Source: Candidatus Alistipes faecavium
Lineage (GTDB): Bacteria > Bacteroidota > Bacteroidia > Bacteroidales > Rikenellaceae
NCBI GenBank assembly: GCA_019118605.1
Contig: DWYP01000025.1
Span: 1-55,884 of the forward strand
Length of the DNA: 55,884 bases
Direction of reading: 5' to 3'
Positions 25,547 to 33,733 of this stretch are shown piece after piece (positions within the stretch are counted from its first letter, which is position 1; the number at the start of each line of letters is the position of its first letter). The notes under the pieces were generated by a model. The model ran no database searches and was not told the DNA's origin. It was given only the letters and a program-made list of their open reading frames with translations. A program made the translations under genes and the position numbers.

Positions 25547-25632
25547 TTATCAACACCCGGGAAATCTTCTTTTCCAGCAGGTTGCGGATCGTTATCAACA
25601 TCTTTCAACAAATTTTCGTCTTTTTATCAACA
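25547..25632 (+). repeat. Three TTATCAACA boxes (DnaA-box-like)
   Basis: Exact TTATCAACA at 25547-25555, 25592-25600 and 25624-25632, all in the same orientation, plus CTTTCAACA at 25602-25610. TTATCAACA differs by one base from the DnaA box TTATNCACA. TTTTCCACA, another box-like sequence, overlaps the inverted repeat at 25443-25451. These could bind DnaA or another regulator. Confidence 0.6.
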
Positions 25633-25706
25633 GAAGCGGACGCGGCAGGAGCCCCCGTGCCGAAACCGCGGGAAAACAGGGCCAAAATACCGCCCGCAGC
25701 AGGAGG

Positions 25707-25954
25707 GTTTCCGGCCGCTTCCCGCATTCCGCATCCGGCTTTCTGCTTCCGGATTCCGGCTTCCGCATTAGGCATTCCGCTTCGGGCTTCCCGCTTCCCG
25801 CTCTTTCCGCTTCCTCATGCGCTCTTTTTCCCTTTCGCGTTCCTCTTCCCCGTACTTTCTTCTCCTTTTCTTCTCTTTCCCTCCCGTCTTTTTTCCGTTT
25901 CTCAACTCCTTCCCTTTTTTCCGCGCGTCCCCCGCACCGCTTTCACCCTTCCCC
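25707..25954 (+). repeat. Pyrimidine-rich leader with degenerate TTCCG repeats
   Basis: About 108 of 120 bases at 25801-25920 are C or T. The first part (25707-25805) repeats TTCCG and CTTCCCG units at short spacing. It lies wholly in the predicted leader RNA of the phage-derived operon. C-rich and G-poor RNA of this kind is a typical Rho-loading signal; that role is inference. Confidence 0.7.
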
Positions 25955-25968
25955 AAAAAACTATCGCC

Positions 25969-26940
25969 ATGCAGTTTTCACTGATCCCCCCAGAAAACTC
26001 CCCGCTCGGCGGGGCCATCCGCTACGAGGTACGACACAACACGGCCGAAGACATCGACGTCCAGCTCCTGGATGCCACCACCGGAGTCACCCTCGCAGCC
26101 AAACGCTTTGCCTCCGTCACCTCGGCAGGATTCGACGCCGCGCCCGCCCTGCGGCGCTGCCTCCGATACGCCCCGGAGGCCGGTGCCACGGGATTCCTCT
26201 CCGCCGCAGACCGACACCTCAAGGTCACGGCCCGAGCCTTGCTCACCAACCATCAGGACATCGCGGAAACCGCCGACATCCGAACCTTCCTCCCCGGAAC
26301 CAGGATACCGGAAGGCTCCGAAATCCTCACCTCCATGCCCCTCGGGCGGCTGATTCCCGAGGGCGCCTGCGACGAGCTGACCCTCTTCTCCGAGGAGAAG
26401 TGCTCGCTTACCGTCTCGGCCGTCTCGGCCGTCTCGGTCACGGCCGAAAACTACGCATCCCCGAACAGCGGACTGCAGGTATTCCGACTCGATACGCGCG
26501 ACTTCCCCGGAGCCGAAACGATCCTCGTCGACGCCGGCGCGTGCGGAACGGTCTCGTATACCGTCGTCCCGGCACGCGAAGAGGCCGTACGGCTGGCCTG
26601 GCGCAGCCGCGAAGGGTCGATCGAGCACTACTCCTTCCCGATCGTAGGGTCGGCGACGCACCACACCGACAAGGTGCGGGCCGAAGGAGCGGACGGAGTG
26701 GTGGTCACGGCGGCGAAGAGCGATTTCCGCGCACGGCTCGTCTCGGCATACGAGTCCCGCGGCGTGCTGGAAGCCCTCGCCGGGATAATCGACGCCCCCG
26801 AGGTTTGGATCGTCAAGGAGGAGGGATATGAGCCCGTCGACGTGACGACCGACGAAGCGACGATCCACCGCCACGGCACGATGTCGTGTCTGGAGATCGA
26901 CATACGTTCCACCCGTAAAAACGCCATCACATGGAACTGA
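25969..26940 (+). CDS. Phage-type structural protein, possibly tail tip/distal tail
   Basis: 323 residues, first gene of the phage-derived operon, preceded by an A-rich leader (CCCCAAAAAACTATCGCC). No family is firmly recognised. The sequence looks beta-rich with a Thr/Ala-rich N-terminal half (IRYEVRHNTAEDIDVQLLDATTGVTLAAKRF). A short SAVSAVSV stretch is encoded by a 9-bp tandem repeat at about 26413-26439. The C-terminus (EVWIVKEEGYEPVDVTTDEATIH) resembles small tail-assembly proteins of Bacteroidota prophages. It overlaps the next gene by 10 bp. Assignment as tail-associated rests mainly on position and general resemblance. Confidence 0.55.
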   Translation: MQFSLIPPENSPLGGAIRYEVRHNTAEDIDVQLLDATTGVTLAAKRFASVTSAGFDAAPALRRCLRYAPEAGATGFLSAADRHLKVTARALLTNHQDIAETADIRTFLPGTRIPEGSEILTSMPLGRLIPEGACDELTLFSEEKCSLTVSAVSAVSVTAENYASPNSGLQVFRLDTRDFPGAETILVDAGACGTVSYTVVPAREEAVRLAWRSREGSIEHYSFPIVGSATHHTDKVRAEGADGVVVTAAKSDFRARLVSAYESRGVLEALAGIIDAPEVWIVKEEGYEPVDVTTDEATIHRHGTMSCLEIDIRSTRKNAITWN

Positions 26941-29291
26941 TGATCGACAACCGCCCGTGTAACCTCGGCACGGCAGGATGCGCCGTACCGGGATACGACG
27001 CCGCAAGGCTTTCCGATCCCGATGCCTCCCGCGAAGGGCGCGCACTGCAGATCGTCGTGCCCCGCACGGCGGGAAACGACCGGATCTTCTCCGACGCCGC
27101 GGATCCCCATGCCGCCGTACGGTTCAACGACAGCCGCCACACCGCCTCCCTGACCCTCGAAGGGGCTGTGCTCCTCGGAGGAAGCGTCCGCCTGCTGGGA
27201 TGTGCCGACGATGGCTATCGGATCGAGATCCGCGACGGCGGTGCGGGGTGGGCCGAAAATGCCGCACGCAGAATGTTCAACACCCTCGGCGTGGAGTGGT
27301 CGGGGATTCTGGCCCCGACGACGATCGTCGAAAGCTGGACAAGCGACGAGCCGGTGAAGTTCTTCCCGATCCTGCGCGACGAATACGAGCAGCAGAACAG
27401 TTCGACGGATCTGCTCCCGGCCGAGAGGCTGCTCTCCGTGGACGACTACCACCCGTTCCTGCATCTCGCCACGCTTCTCGAAGTCCTCTTCGACGAGGCC
27501 GGATACCGGGTCAGGAGCAACTTCCTGCAGTCGGACTTCTTCCGGTCGCTCTACATGAGCGGCGCCTACGCATCGCGCGACACCACGGCGGTGGTCAACC
27601 GTATGGGATTCTCGGCCCGGAGGCTGGGCCCCGCAACGGCGCAGGCCGACGAGTTGGGGCGCGTCTGGGCGAACCCCAAGGCCGTGGCCAACACCGTGGG
27701 CAATATCGTCGACACGGCGACCCCGGGAAGCGTCGACGTCGACGGGGTGGCCATCGACGGGCTCTACAACAACGGGAACTGTTTCTCGACCGACAACGGG
27801 AAGATCGTCTTCACACCCCCGACCGAAGTGAACGTCGGATTCGAATACTACCTGAAATATACCACCGAACACCGCATCCTCTCGCGGACTCGGCTGCGGG
27901 GCTTCGACACGATTTACCTCGGGCCGGGGTCGGAGTTCCGATTCCAGCTGGCGAACCGTTACGAAGACCTCCGCGGGGCGATCACCGCGAACTTCTCCTA
28001 CCGGGCGGTGGTGTTCGACCATGAGGAAGGGGCGCGATACCGGCTGCTCTACACCCTGAACGGCTCCCCGGGAAGCGTATGGACCACGTTCGCGGCGCGT
28101 TCGGCACTGGTCACCACTCCCGCCTCGGGAACCGTCGCGGAACCGCAGCTCCAGATCTACAGCGACGGGCTTTGGGCCGACTACGCGGGCGACTGGGCCC
28201 TCTACAACGGATACATCGGCGAAACGGGCCAGACGACCGTCGAAGTACGTCTCCGCACCGTAGCCGAGACGGTCTCCGCGACGGATCCCAAATACTTCAA
28301 CCTCGCCTATTTCGAGGGAGCCGAAGAGGGGATGTCCCTGGCCCTGCACAAGGAGTGCTCGCTGCGCCCGCGGTTCCTCTCGGGCCCCGGATTCGGCTCG
28401 AACATCTCCTTCGGGGATGTCGCCCGCCACAGCATCCGCCAGATCGAGCTCCTCGAGGCGCTGATCCACCTGTTCGACCTGCGGATATTCTCCGAGGAGG
28501 CGACGCGCACGGTATGGATCGAACCGGCCGACGACTTCTTCGGCGCCGGGCCCGAGGCCGACTGGAGCGACCGCACGGATTTCTCGCAACCCGTCGAGGT
28601 GCTGGAGTGCGTCACCCAGACCCATGAGACCCGCACGTGGTGCTACCGCGAAAGCGACGGCCCCGTGGCGCGCCTCGACGCCGAGAGCGGCTCGGAGTTC
28701 GGGGCCTGGAGCTTCTCCACGGACTCCTACGCCGCGCTGCAGGGCGAACAGACGCTCCGCAACCCGCTCTTCCGCCCGACGCTCAACGCCTCGGGACGGT
28801 ATCTCAACGCCCCGGCGGCCCAGATTCCCCAGGTCGGAGACCGCGACAACGCCGAGGAGGACGGAACCAATTTCACGCCCCGGATCGTCCGTTTCGCCGG
28901 CATGCACCCGCTTCCCGAAGGGCAGCGATGGGGATATCCCTCAGAAGAGGCGGCCTATCCGCTCGTGGCCTTCCATTTCGCGGGAGACGACTCCGAGAGT
29001 CCCTTCACGCTCTGCTTCGAAGACCGCGACGGCGCACAGGGGCTCCACCGCTTCCACGACCGCGAAGCGCTGCGCAGCGCCACGCGCCAGCAGATCGCCC
29101 TCTCGCTGCGGATCGCACCCCATGAATTCGAGGCCCTCTTCACACCCGGGGCCGGAGGCCCCGACATCCGTTCCGTATTCCGCATCGACACCGGGTGCGG
29201 CACCGTGCGCGCCACGCTCGACAAGATCGGGGAGTACGACCCCCGCAAAGGCTCCGTGCAATGCCGGTTCAACCGCCTGATCGAAGACTGA
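26931..29291 (+). CDS. Large phage-type protein, tail tip or baseplate-hub-like
   Basis: 786 residues, the largest protein in the cassette. The N-terminus (MELMIDNRPCNL, then IVVPRTAGNDRIF, VRFNDSRHTASLTL) is like that of large proteins in Bacteroidota prophages thought to lie at the tail tip; I know no characterised member. No signal peptide, membrane helix or enzyme motif is seen. The middle has a YHPFLHLATLLEVLFDEAGY segment and later ELLEALIHLFDLRIFSEE, both repeated-looking helical pieces in an otherwise beta-rich protein. It overlaps the first gene by 10 bp and ends 2 bp before the next. Confidence 0.55.
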   Translation: MELMIDNRPCNLGTAGCAVPGYDAARLSDPDASREGRALQIVVPRTAGNDRIFSDAADPHAAVRFNDSRHTASLTLEGAVLLGGSVRLLGCADDGYRIEIRDGGAGWAENAARRMFNTLGVEWSGILAPTTIVESWTSDEPVKFFPILRDEYEQQNSSTDLLPAERLLSVDDYHPFLHLATLLEVLFDEAGYRVRSNFLQSDFFRSLYMSGAYASRDTTAVVNRMGFSARRLGPATAQADELGRVWANPKAVANTVGNIVDTATPGSVDVDGVAIDGLYNNGNCFSTDNGKIVFTPPTEVNVGFEYYLKYTTEHRILSRTRLRGFDTIYLGPGSEFRFQLANRYEDLRGAITANFSYRAVVFDHEEGARYRLLYTLNGSPGSVWTTFAARSALVTTPASGTVAEPQLQIYSDGLWADYAGDWALYNGYIGETGQTTVEVRLRTVAETVSATDPKYFNLAYFEGAEEGMSLALHKECSLRPRFLSGPGFGSNISFGDVARHSIRQIELLEALIHLFDLRIFSEEATRTVWIEPADDFFGAGPEADWSDRTDFSQPVEVLECVTQTHETRTWCYRESDGPVARLDAESGSEFGAWSFSTDSYAALQGEQTLRNPLFRPTLNASGRYLNAPAAQIPQVGDRDNAEEDGTNFTPRIVRFAGMHPLPEGQRWGYPSEEAAYPLVAFHFAGDDSESPFTLCFEDRDGAQGLHRFHDREALRSATRQQIALSLRIAPHEFEALFTPGAGGPDIRSVFRIDTGCGTVRATLDKIGEYDPRKGSVQCRFNRLIED

Positions 29292-29293
29292 CC

Positions 29294-29551
29294 ATGACCC
29301 GGCTGGACGAACTCCTCGAAGAGGCGGCGCTGCGCGAGATCCGCGGACTCCCGGTTCGGGAAGCCCTCAGGAAGCTTTTCGAAACGGGGCTCATCGACCG
29401 CCGCCGTTGCGAACGGCTGGCCATACGCCACGACGTCGAACGCCTCCAGGCCCGGGGAATACCCCGCTGCGAAGCCCTCGAAGTTGCCGCACGCACCTAC
29501 TGCTGCTCCTACGAAAAGGCCCGCAACGCCTTTTACGACAAGACGAAATAA
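29294..29551 (+). CDS. Small helical protein in the phage-derived operon
   Basis: 85 residues, rich in Arg, Glu and Leu, predicted all-helical. The end (RCEALEVAARTYCCSYEKARNAFYD) has the spacing of a helix-turn-helix of the kind found in small phage DNA-binding or scaffold proteins, but I cannot name a family. The start is 2 bp after the preceding stop, so translation is probably coupled. Confidence 0.6.
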   Translation: MTRLDELLEEAALREIRGLPVREALRKLFETGLIDRRRCERLAIRHDVERLQARGIPRCEALEVAARTYCCSYEKARNAFYDKTK

Positions 29552-29573
29552 CCCTATCCACACATTCCGAAAC

Positions 29574-30452
29574 ATGAAATCAGACATTCTAATCAACCAT
29601 TCGCCCGGTCTGTGCCAGATCGACATCGAAGGCACCATCGGCGTTCCCGAAGAGTGGCAGTTCGAAGATCCCGACGCCCGGGTAACCACCTACCAACGCT
29701 TCCGCGACACGCTGCGGCGCATCGCCGAGATCGACGCCGAGGAGGTTGTCGTCAACATCCGCTCGACGGGCGGAGACGTCAACGACGCCCTGCTGATCCA
29801 CGACGCCCTGTGCCAGCTCCCGGCGCACATCACCACCCGCTGCTACGGGTACACGGCCTCCGCGGCAACGATCATCGCCCAGGCCGCGAGCGAGGGATGC
29901 CGCTGCATCTCGGCAAACGCCCTCTACCTGATCCACGCGTCCATCTGCTCGGCAGAGGGAAATGCCGCGGAGATGACCCGGAAAATCGAACTCCTCCGGC
30001 AGACCGACGCCCGGATCGCCGGGGTTTACGCCGCCCGATCGGGGCATCCCGCCGGGGAATTCGAATCCCTGATGTCCGAAAACAACGGGAACGGCCGCTG
30101 GCTCTCGCCCGAGGAGGCGCTTGCCGCGGGACTTGCCGACCGCATCATCGACCCCGCGGACGACAGCGGGAAATCACTGGTCGGAAACCTCTCCGAGGGA
30201 TGGAAGAGGATGATCGCCCGTATCGGGCGGAAAAAGCGGCAGGAACCGGAGCCCGACCGCAACGTCCTGCACTTCGACGGCGAAGGACCGCAGTCGCTGA
30301 TACACTCGGCAATCGCGGCCGAAGAGGCCCGCAACCGCGCACTCCCCTCAAGGACGCGGCCCTGCGAAGACCCCTCCTACGGAGACACCATCCGCTCGGC
30401 GAACGAGCGCGCCTATGCCGAGGACGCCCGGCGTTTCCGGAAATACGAATAA
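29574..30452 (+). CDS. ClpP-fold phage head (prohead) protease
   Basis: 292 residues. The first 190 are a ClpP-type serine protease: NIRSTGGDVNDAL oxyanion strand, nucleophile S96 in YGYTASAATIIA, and general base H121 in LYLIHAS. In the position where ClpP carries its third catalytic residue (ERDRF-type motif) this protein has NNGNGRWLSPEEAL, without an Asp. The last 100 residues (from about 195) are charged and probably flexible, as in protease-scaffold fusions of tailed phages. Such proteases cut the scaffold and capsid protein during head maturation. The capsid gene follows 94 bp later. Confidence 0.8.
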   Translation: MKSDILINHSPGLCQIDIEGTIGVPEEWQFEDPDARVTTYQRFRDTLRRIAEIDAEEVVVNIRSTGGDVNDALLIHDALCQLPAHITTRCYGYTASAATIIAQAASEGCRCISANALYLIHASICSAEGNAAEMTRKIELLRQTDARIAGVYAARSGHPAGEFESLMSENNGNGRWLSPEEALAAGLADRIIDPADDSGKSLVGNLSEGWKRMIARIGRKKRQEPEPDRNVLHFDGEGPQSLIHSAIAAEEARNRALPSRTRPCEDPSYGDTIRSANERAYAEDARRFRKYE

Positions 30453-30546
30453 GCAAACGACTCGCTCCGGCGGCCCGGCAGCCGCTCCCGGAGCTTCCGT
30501 TTCCACCTTTTCATTCACTTTTCCCACCAAACAAACCAAACACACC

Positions 30547-31527
30547 ATGAACTACATCGAACAAGCCAAGCAGTATTCCGGCACCGAGCTGGAAAACATC
30601 TTCTTCCGCCCGATGCTGACCGGAAATTCGGCCCGCGAACTCGGCGTGCGCGTGCTCTACAACATGCCGCAGCCCACCTACGTGCAGCTCTGGGACGGAG
30701 CCCGCAACCTCCTGCAGAAATACACCGCGGCGGGATGGACCGGCGGCACCGCAGCCACACGCACCGAAAAGGCCATTCAGCTCAGCCGCGTGAAGGCCGA
30801 AATGGGATTCTCGGCCGCCGACTACTTCGCGATGGTCTACGAAAAGGTCGCCTCGCTGGTAAACGCCCACATGGACGACCTGACCGGAACCGAACTCGAA
30901 GCCGCCGAGACGGAGCTCTTCCGGCAGTCCCTGGCCGAGAACATCCGTGTCACGATGTGGATCGGAGACACCTCCGCCTCCTCGGGTTACAACACCTTCA
31001 ACGGATTCCTGAAGTTCATCAAGCGCGGCGCCGACAGCGAGGACTTCTACAACACGGTCATCCAGGCCGACTCGCTCTCCGGAAGCGACGGAATCGTCGC
31101 CCTCTTCGACAAGCTCTGGGAGAATGCCGACCCGCGGATCCACGACAGCCGCTCGCAGGGGCAGCTGGCATACTTCGTCACCTCGGATCTCTACCGGCTC
31201 TACGAGAAGTACCTCGACTCGAAGGGCGGCGACCAAGCCTATGTCGACGCACAGAACGGTCGTCCGCAGCTCGCCTACCACGGCATCCCGGTCATCGACC
31301 TCCAACTCGGAAGCTACCTCTCGGGAACCTCCTATCCGCCGACCTTCTGCATCCTCACCGACCGCCGCAACCTCGTCCTGGCGGTCAACACCGCCGACAT
31401 GCCCGGAAACGAGGTGCGCATGTGGTACAATCCCGACGAGATGGAGAACCGCCAGCGGGCCGTCTTCATGGCCGGGTGCGAGCTGCTCGACCCGAAGCTG
31501 ATCGCCTACGCCTACAAAACAGCCTAA
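30547..31527 (+). CDS. Phage major capsid protein, HK97-fold-like
   Basis: 326 residues. N-terminal MNYIEQAKQYSGTELENIFF, an extended-loop-like region, and the C-terminal half with AYFVTSDLYRLYEKYL, YHGIPVIDL, FCILTDRRNLVLAVN and MENRQRAVFMAGCELLDPK, a pattern typical of major capsid proteins from Bacteroidota siphoviruses and prophages. Its own A-rich leader (CAAACAAACCAAACACACC) precedes the ATG after a 94-bp gap, a common feature of strongly translated genes in this phylum. It is normal length with no frameshift, so it should be able to fold; assembly has not been shown. Confidence 0.8.
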   Translation: MNYIEQAKQYSGTELENIFFRPMLTGNSARELGVRVLYNMPQPTYVQLWDGARNLLQKYTAAGWTGGTAATRTEKAIQLSRVKAEMGFSAADYFAMVYEKVASLVNAHMDDLTGTELEAAETELFRQSLAENIRVTMWIGDTSASSGYNTFNGFLKFIKRGADSEDFYNTVIQADSLSGSDGIVALFDKLWENADPRIHDSRSQGQLAYFVTSDLYRLYEKYLDSKGGDQAYVDAQNGRPQLAYHGIPVIDLQLGSYLSGTSYPPTFCILTDRRNLVLAVNTADMPGNEVRMWYNPDEMENRQRAVFMAGCELLDPKLIAYAYKTA

Positions 31528-31590
31528 CGGCCCCACCGATCCGGGGACCGCTCCCCGACGGGCGGCCCCCGGCAAAAAAAAGAAAACACC

Positions 31591-32817
31591 ATGGACAAAA
31601 ATCCGAAATTCAAACCCGCGGTAAGGGTCTCCGACCGTACGGACCCCTACATCCAGCTCGGGCCCCGCAGGGTCGAGGACGACCGGTTCTGGAGATGGGG
31701 CGACGACAACCTCTTCCCCGCGGCCCTGGCCCTGATGGCCCGACGCTCGACGACTCACCGCCGCATCATCAACGACAAGGCCGACTATATCTCGGGCAAG
31801 GGGTTCATATGCGACGAGGGGCGCGTCCCGGATCTCGGGGCCTTCGTCCGCCGCGCGAACGGCAACGGCGAGAGCCTCCGGCAGGTGTTCAACAAGCTGG
31901 CGCTCGACAAGTCCCTCTTCGGGAACGCCTTCCTCGAGGTCGTGACATCCCCCGCCCACACCTTCCTCTCGCTCTACCACCAGGACGCCTCGCGATGCCG
32001 CATAGGCCGCGACGGACGGCATGTGCTGCTCCACCACGACTGGGCCGCATTCAAGGCCGAGGAGGCCCTCACCCTCCCGCTCTACCCGCTCTTCGAGGAG
32101 CAGCCCGACGGAACCCTGCGTTCGATGGTACACTACAAGGATTACGAACCCACGTTCGAACACTACGGCGTACCGCCCTACATCGCCGGATTCGGCGTCT
32201 CGGCCATCGCCTACAAGACCGACCGGTGGAACATCTCCCGCCTGGACAACTCGTTCCAGCCCTCCGGGGTGATGATGCTCGACTCGTCGGTCGACAACGA
32301 GGCCGACGCCGAACGAATCGCCCGCCTGGCGGAGCAGAAGTTCGCCGGAAGCCCCGGGCAGGTGATGTTCGTCATCCGCGACGGAGGCGACGACGACAAC
32401 TCGCGCTTCATTCCCATCGAGTCGCAGAACGAAGGGGACTGGCACACGCTCCACGAACAGGCCGTGAGCGACATCGTCGTGGCGCACTCGTGGTTCCGCA
32501 CCCTGAGCGGTCTGGAGTACTCCGGGGGGTTCAGTGCCGAACGCATCCTGCACGAGTACGAGGTGGCGCTCAACACCGTGATCCTCGCCGAGCAGGCCGA
32601 GCTCATCGAGCCGATCCGTGCGATCCTCGCCTCCGTCCTTCGCCTCGACGCATCCTCGCTGCAGATCGTAAACCGCCCGCCGACGCGTTCGAAGCCCATC
32701 TACATGAAGGTCTGGGAGGCCCGCAAGGCCGACGGACTCGACTACGACCCGGAGGATCCGCGACAGCAGGCTTTCCTCTCGGAAATCACAAAGTACAACG
32801 TACAACGAATCGGCTGA
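31591..32817 (+). CDS. Phage portal protein
   Basis: 408 residues. Portals form the dodecameric ring at one capsid vertex through which DNA passes. The order NLFPAALALMARRSTTHRRIINDKADYI, NKLALDKSLFGNAFLEVV, and a C-terminal helical region (SGLEYSGGFSAERILHEYEVALNTVILAEQAELIEPI) is characteristic of Bacteroidota phage portals. It has an A-rich leader (AAAAAAAAGAAAACACC) before the ATG. Unusually it comes after the capsid gene; most tailed phages have terminase-portal-protease-capsid. No terminase gene is nearby. Confidence 0.8.
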   Translation: MDKNPKFKPAVRVSDRTDPYIQLGPRRVEDDRFWRWGDDNLFPAALALMARRSTTHRRIINDKADYISGKGFICDEGRVPDLGAFVRRANGNGESLRQVFNKLALDKSLFGNAFLEVVTSPAHTFLSLYHQDASRCRIGRDGRHVLLHHDWAAFKAEEALTLPLYPLFEEQPDGTLRSMVHYKDYEPTFEHYGVPPYIAGFGVSAIAYKTDRWNISRLDNSFQPSGVMMLDSSVDNEADAERIARLAEQKFAGSPGQVMFVIRDGGDDDNSRFIPIESQNEGDWHTLHEQAVSDIVVAHSWFRTLSGLEYSGGFSAERILHEYEVALNTVILAEQAELIEPIRAILASVLRLDASSLQIVNRPPTRSKPIYMKVWEARKADGLDYDPEDPRQQAFLSEITKYNVQRIG

Positions 32818-32859
32818 CCGGATCCCTCCGGCAGCCGGTTCTCCATCGCTTCCCGATCC

Positions 32860-33333
32860 ATGAAAACCCTCGTTACCCCTCTGCAAGTCCTCAAACTCGC
32901 CTTCGCCGAAGGCGCCTACCTCCCGACCGACACCGTCACCGAGGCCGATATCGCCGCCGCCGAGCACCGCTACCTCGTACCGGTCATCGGCCCGGCGCTC
33001 TATGAAAAACTCCTCGCCGGGGAGTATGCCGACCTGCGCGCCGACTACCTCGCGGCCCCTGCGGCGCTCTTCACGCGGTTGTCGCTCCAGCCGCGGCTCG
33101 ACGTCCGCACCGGACAGTGCGGCACCTCGGCCCCGAAGTCCGACGCCGGGCAACCGGCCGACGAAAAGGCCCGGAGGGCCCTGCTGCGCACCCTGCGTGC
33201 CGAAGCGCGCGCGATGCTGCGCCGCGCAGCCCTCCACCTGCGCGCCCATCCGGACGAATTCCCCGAATACAACCCCGCACACGACATCCTCAACCGCTGC
33301 ACGACCGATGGAGGCATTGTACAGATTCGTTAG
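32860..33333 (+). CDS. Putative phage head-tail connector/head-completion protein
   Basis: 157 residues, mostly helical, with the pattern of gp6-type connectors in Bacteroidota prophages (LVTPLQVLKLAFAEGAYLPTDTVTEADIAAAEHRYLVPVIGPALYEKL, described here in parts of the N-terminal half). Position directly after the portal supports this. The C-terminal part is Ala/Arg-rich and ends NRCTTDGGIVQIR, overlapping the holin start by 26 bp. Confidence 0.65.
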   Translation: MKTLVTPLQVLKLAFAEGAYLPTDTVTEADIAAAEHRYLVPVIGPALYEKLLAGEYADLRADYLAAPAALFTRLSLQPRLDVRTGQCGTSAPKSDAGQPADEKARRALLRTLRAEARAMLRRAALHLRAHPDEFPEYNPAHDILNRCTTDGGIVQIR

Positions 33334-33733
33334 CGGCGCGGCGGCCGCGCTGGCCGCCCTCTTCGCACCCATCGGCCCGCTCGTAATCACCACGATGCTC
33401 TTCATCGCCGTCGACTTCCTCTCGGGAGTCGCCGCCGACCGCGCCTCCGCACACCGCGCGGGGCGTCCGTGGTACTTCGAAAGCTGCAAGGCCTGGCGCA
33501 CGGTTCTCAAACTCGCGCTTGCGGTCACGGCCATCGCCATGGCGTGGCTCATCGACTGCTGCGTGCTCGACTTCATGCACCTGAACCTCGCGCGCCTCTT
33601 CGCGGGATTCACCTGCGGGGTGGAGCTGTGGTCGTTCCTCGAGAATGCCGCACAGCTCTCCGACGCCCCGCTCTTCCGCTGGCTGCGACGCTTCGTCCGC
33701 CGCCGCATCCGAAAGGAGGTGGGCGATGAGTAG
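33308..33733 (+). CDS. Phage holin-family membrane protein
   Basis: 141 residues with three predicted membrane helices (about 8-25, 26-45 and 72-95) and a very basic C-terminus (RRFVRRRIRKE), consistent with the phage holin family that holds PF05105-like members (toxin secretion/phage lysis holin). ITTMLFIAVDFLSGVAAD is the conserved core. Holins form pores that let the lysin reach peptidoglycan. It overlaps the gene before by 26 bp and the lysis gene after by 8 bp. Confidence 0.75.
   Translation: MEALYRFVSGAAAALAALFAPIGPLVITTMLFIAVDFLSGVAADRASAHRAGRPWYFESCKAWRTVLKLALAVTAIAMAWLIDCCVLDFMHLNLARLFAGFTCGVELWSFLENAAQLSDAPLFRWLRRFVRRRIRKEVGDE

Larger units (their letters stand above)
25387..25968. 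other. 582-bp divergent intergenic region upstream of the phage-derived operon
   Basis: No credible gene. In order it holds the mqnA-like promoter (minus), a perfect inverted repeat, a plus-strand promoter, three TTATCAACA boxes in an AT-rich stretch (61 of 100 bases A/T at 25541-25640, against about 40 percent around it), and a long pyrimidine-rich tract ending in CCCCAAAAAA just before the first phage-type gene. A plus-strand reading frame stays open through it, but its translation is low-complexity Pro/Phe/Arg and has no start after the promoter. Confidence 0.8.

Noticed and set aside
25456..25968. In-frame extension that would make the first phage-type protein 494 residues
   Set aside because: Its start lies upstream of the predicted promoter, and the extra sequence translates to low-complexity Pro/Phe/Arg from the pyrimidine tract.
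30511..33708. Minus-strand open frame of over 1000 codons opposite the capsid, portal and connector genes
   Set aside because: Antisense shadow of the phage-type genes; composition is Gly/Val/Glu/Arg-rich with no family signature.
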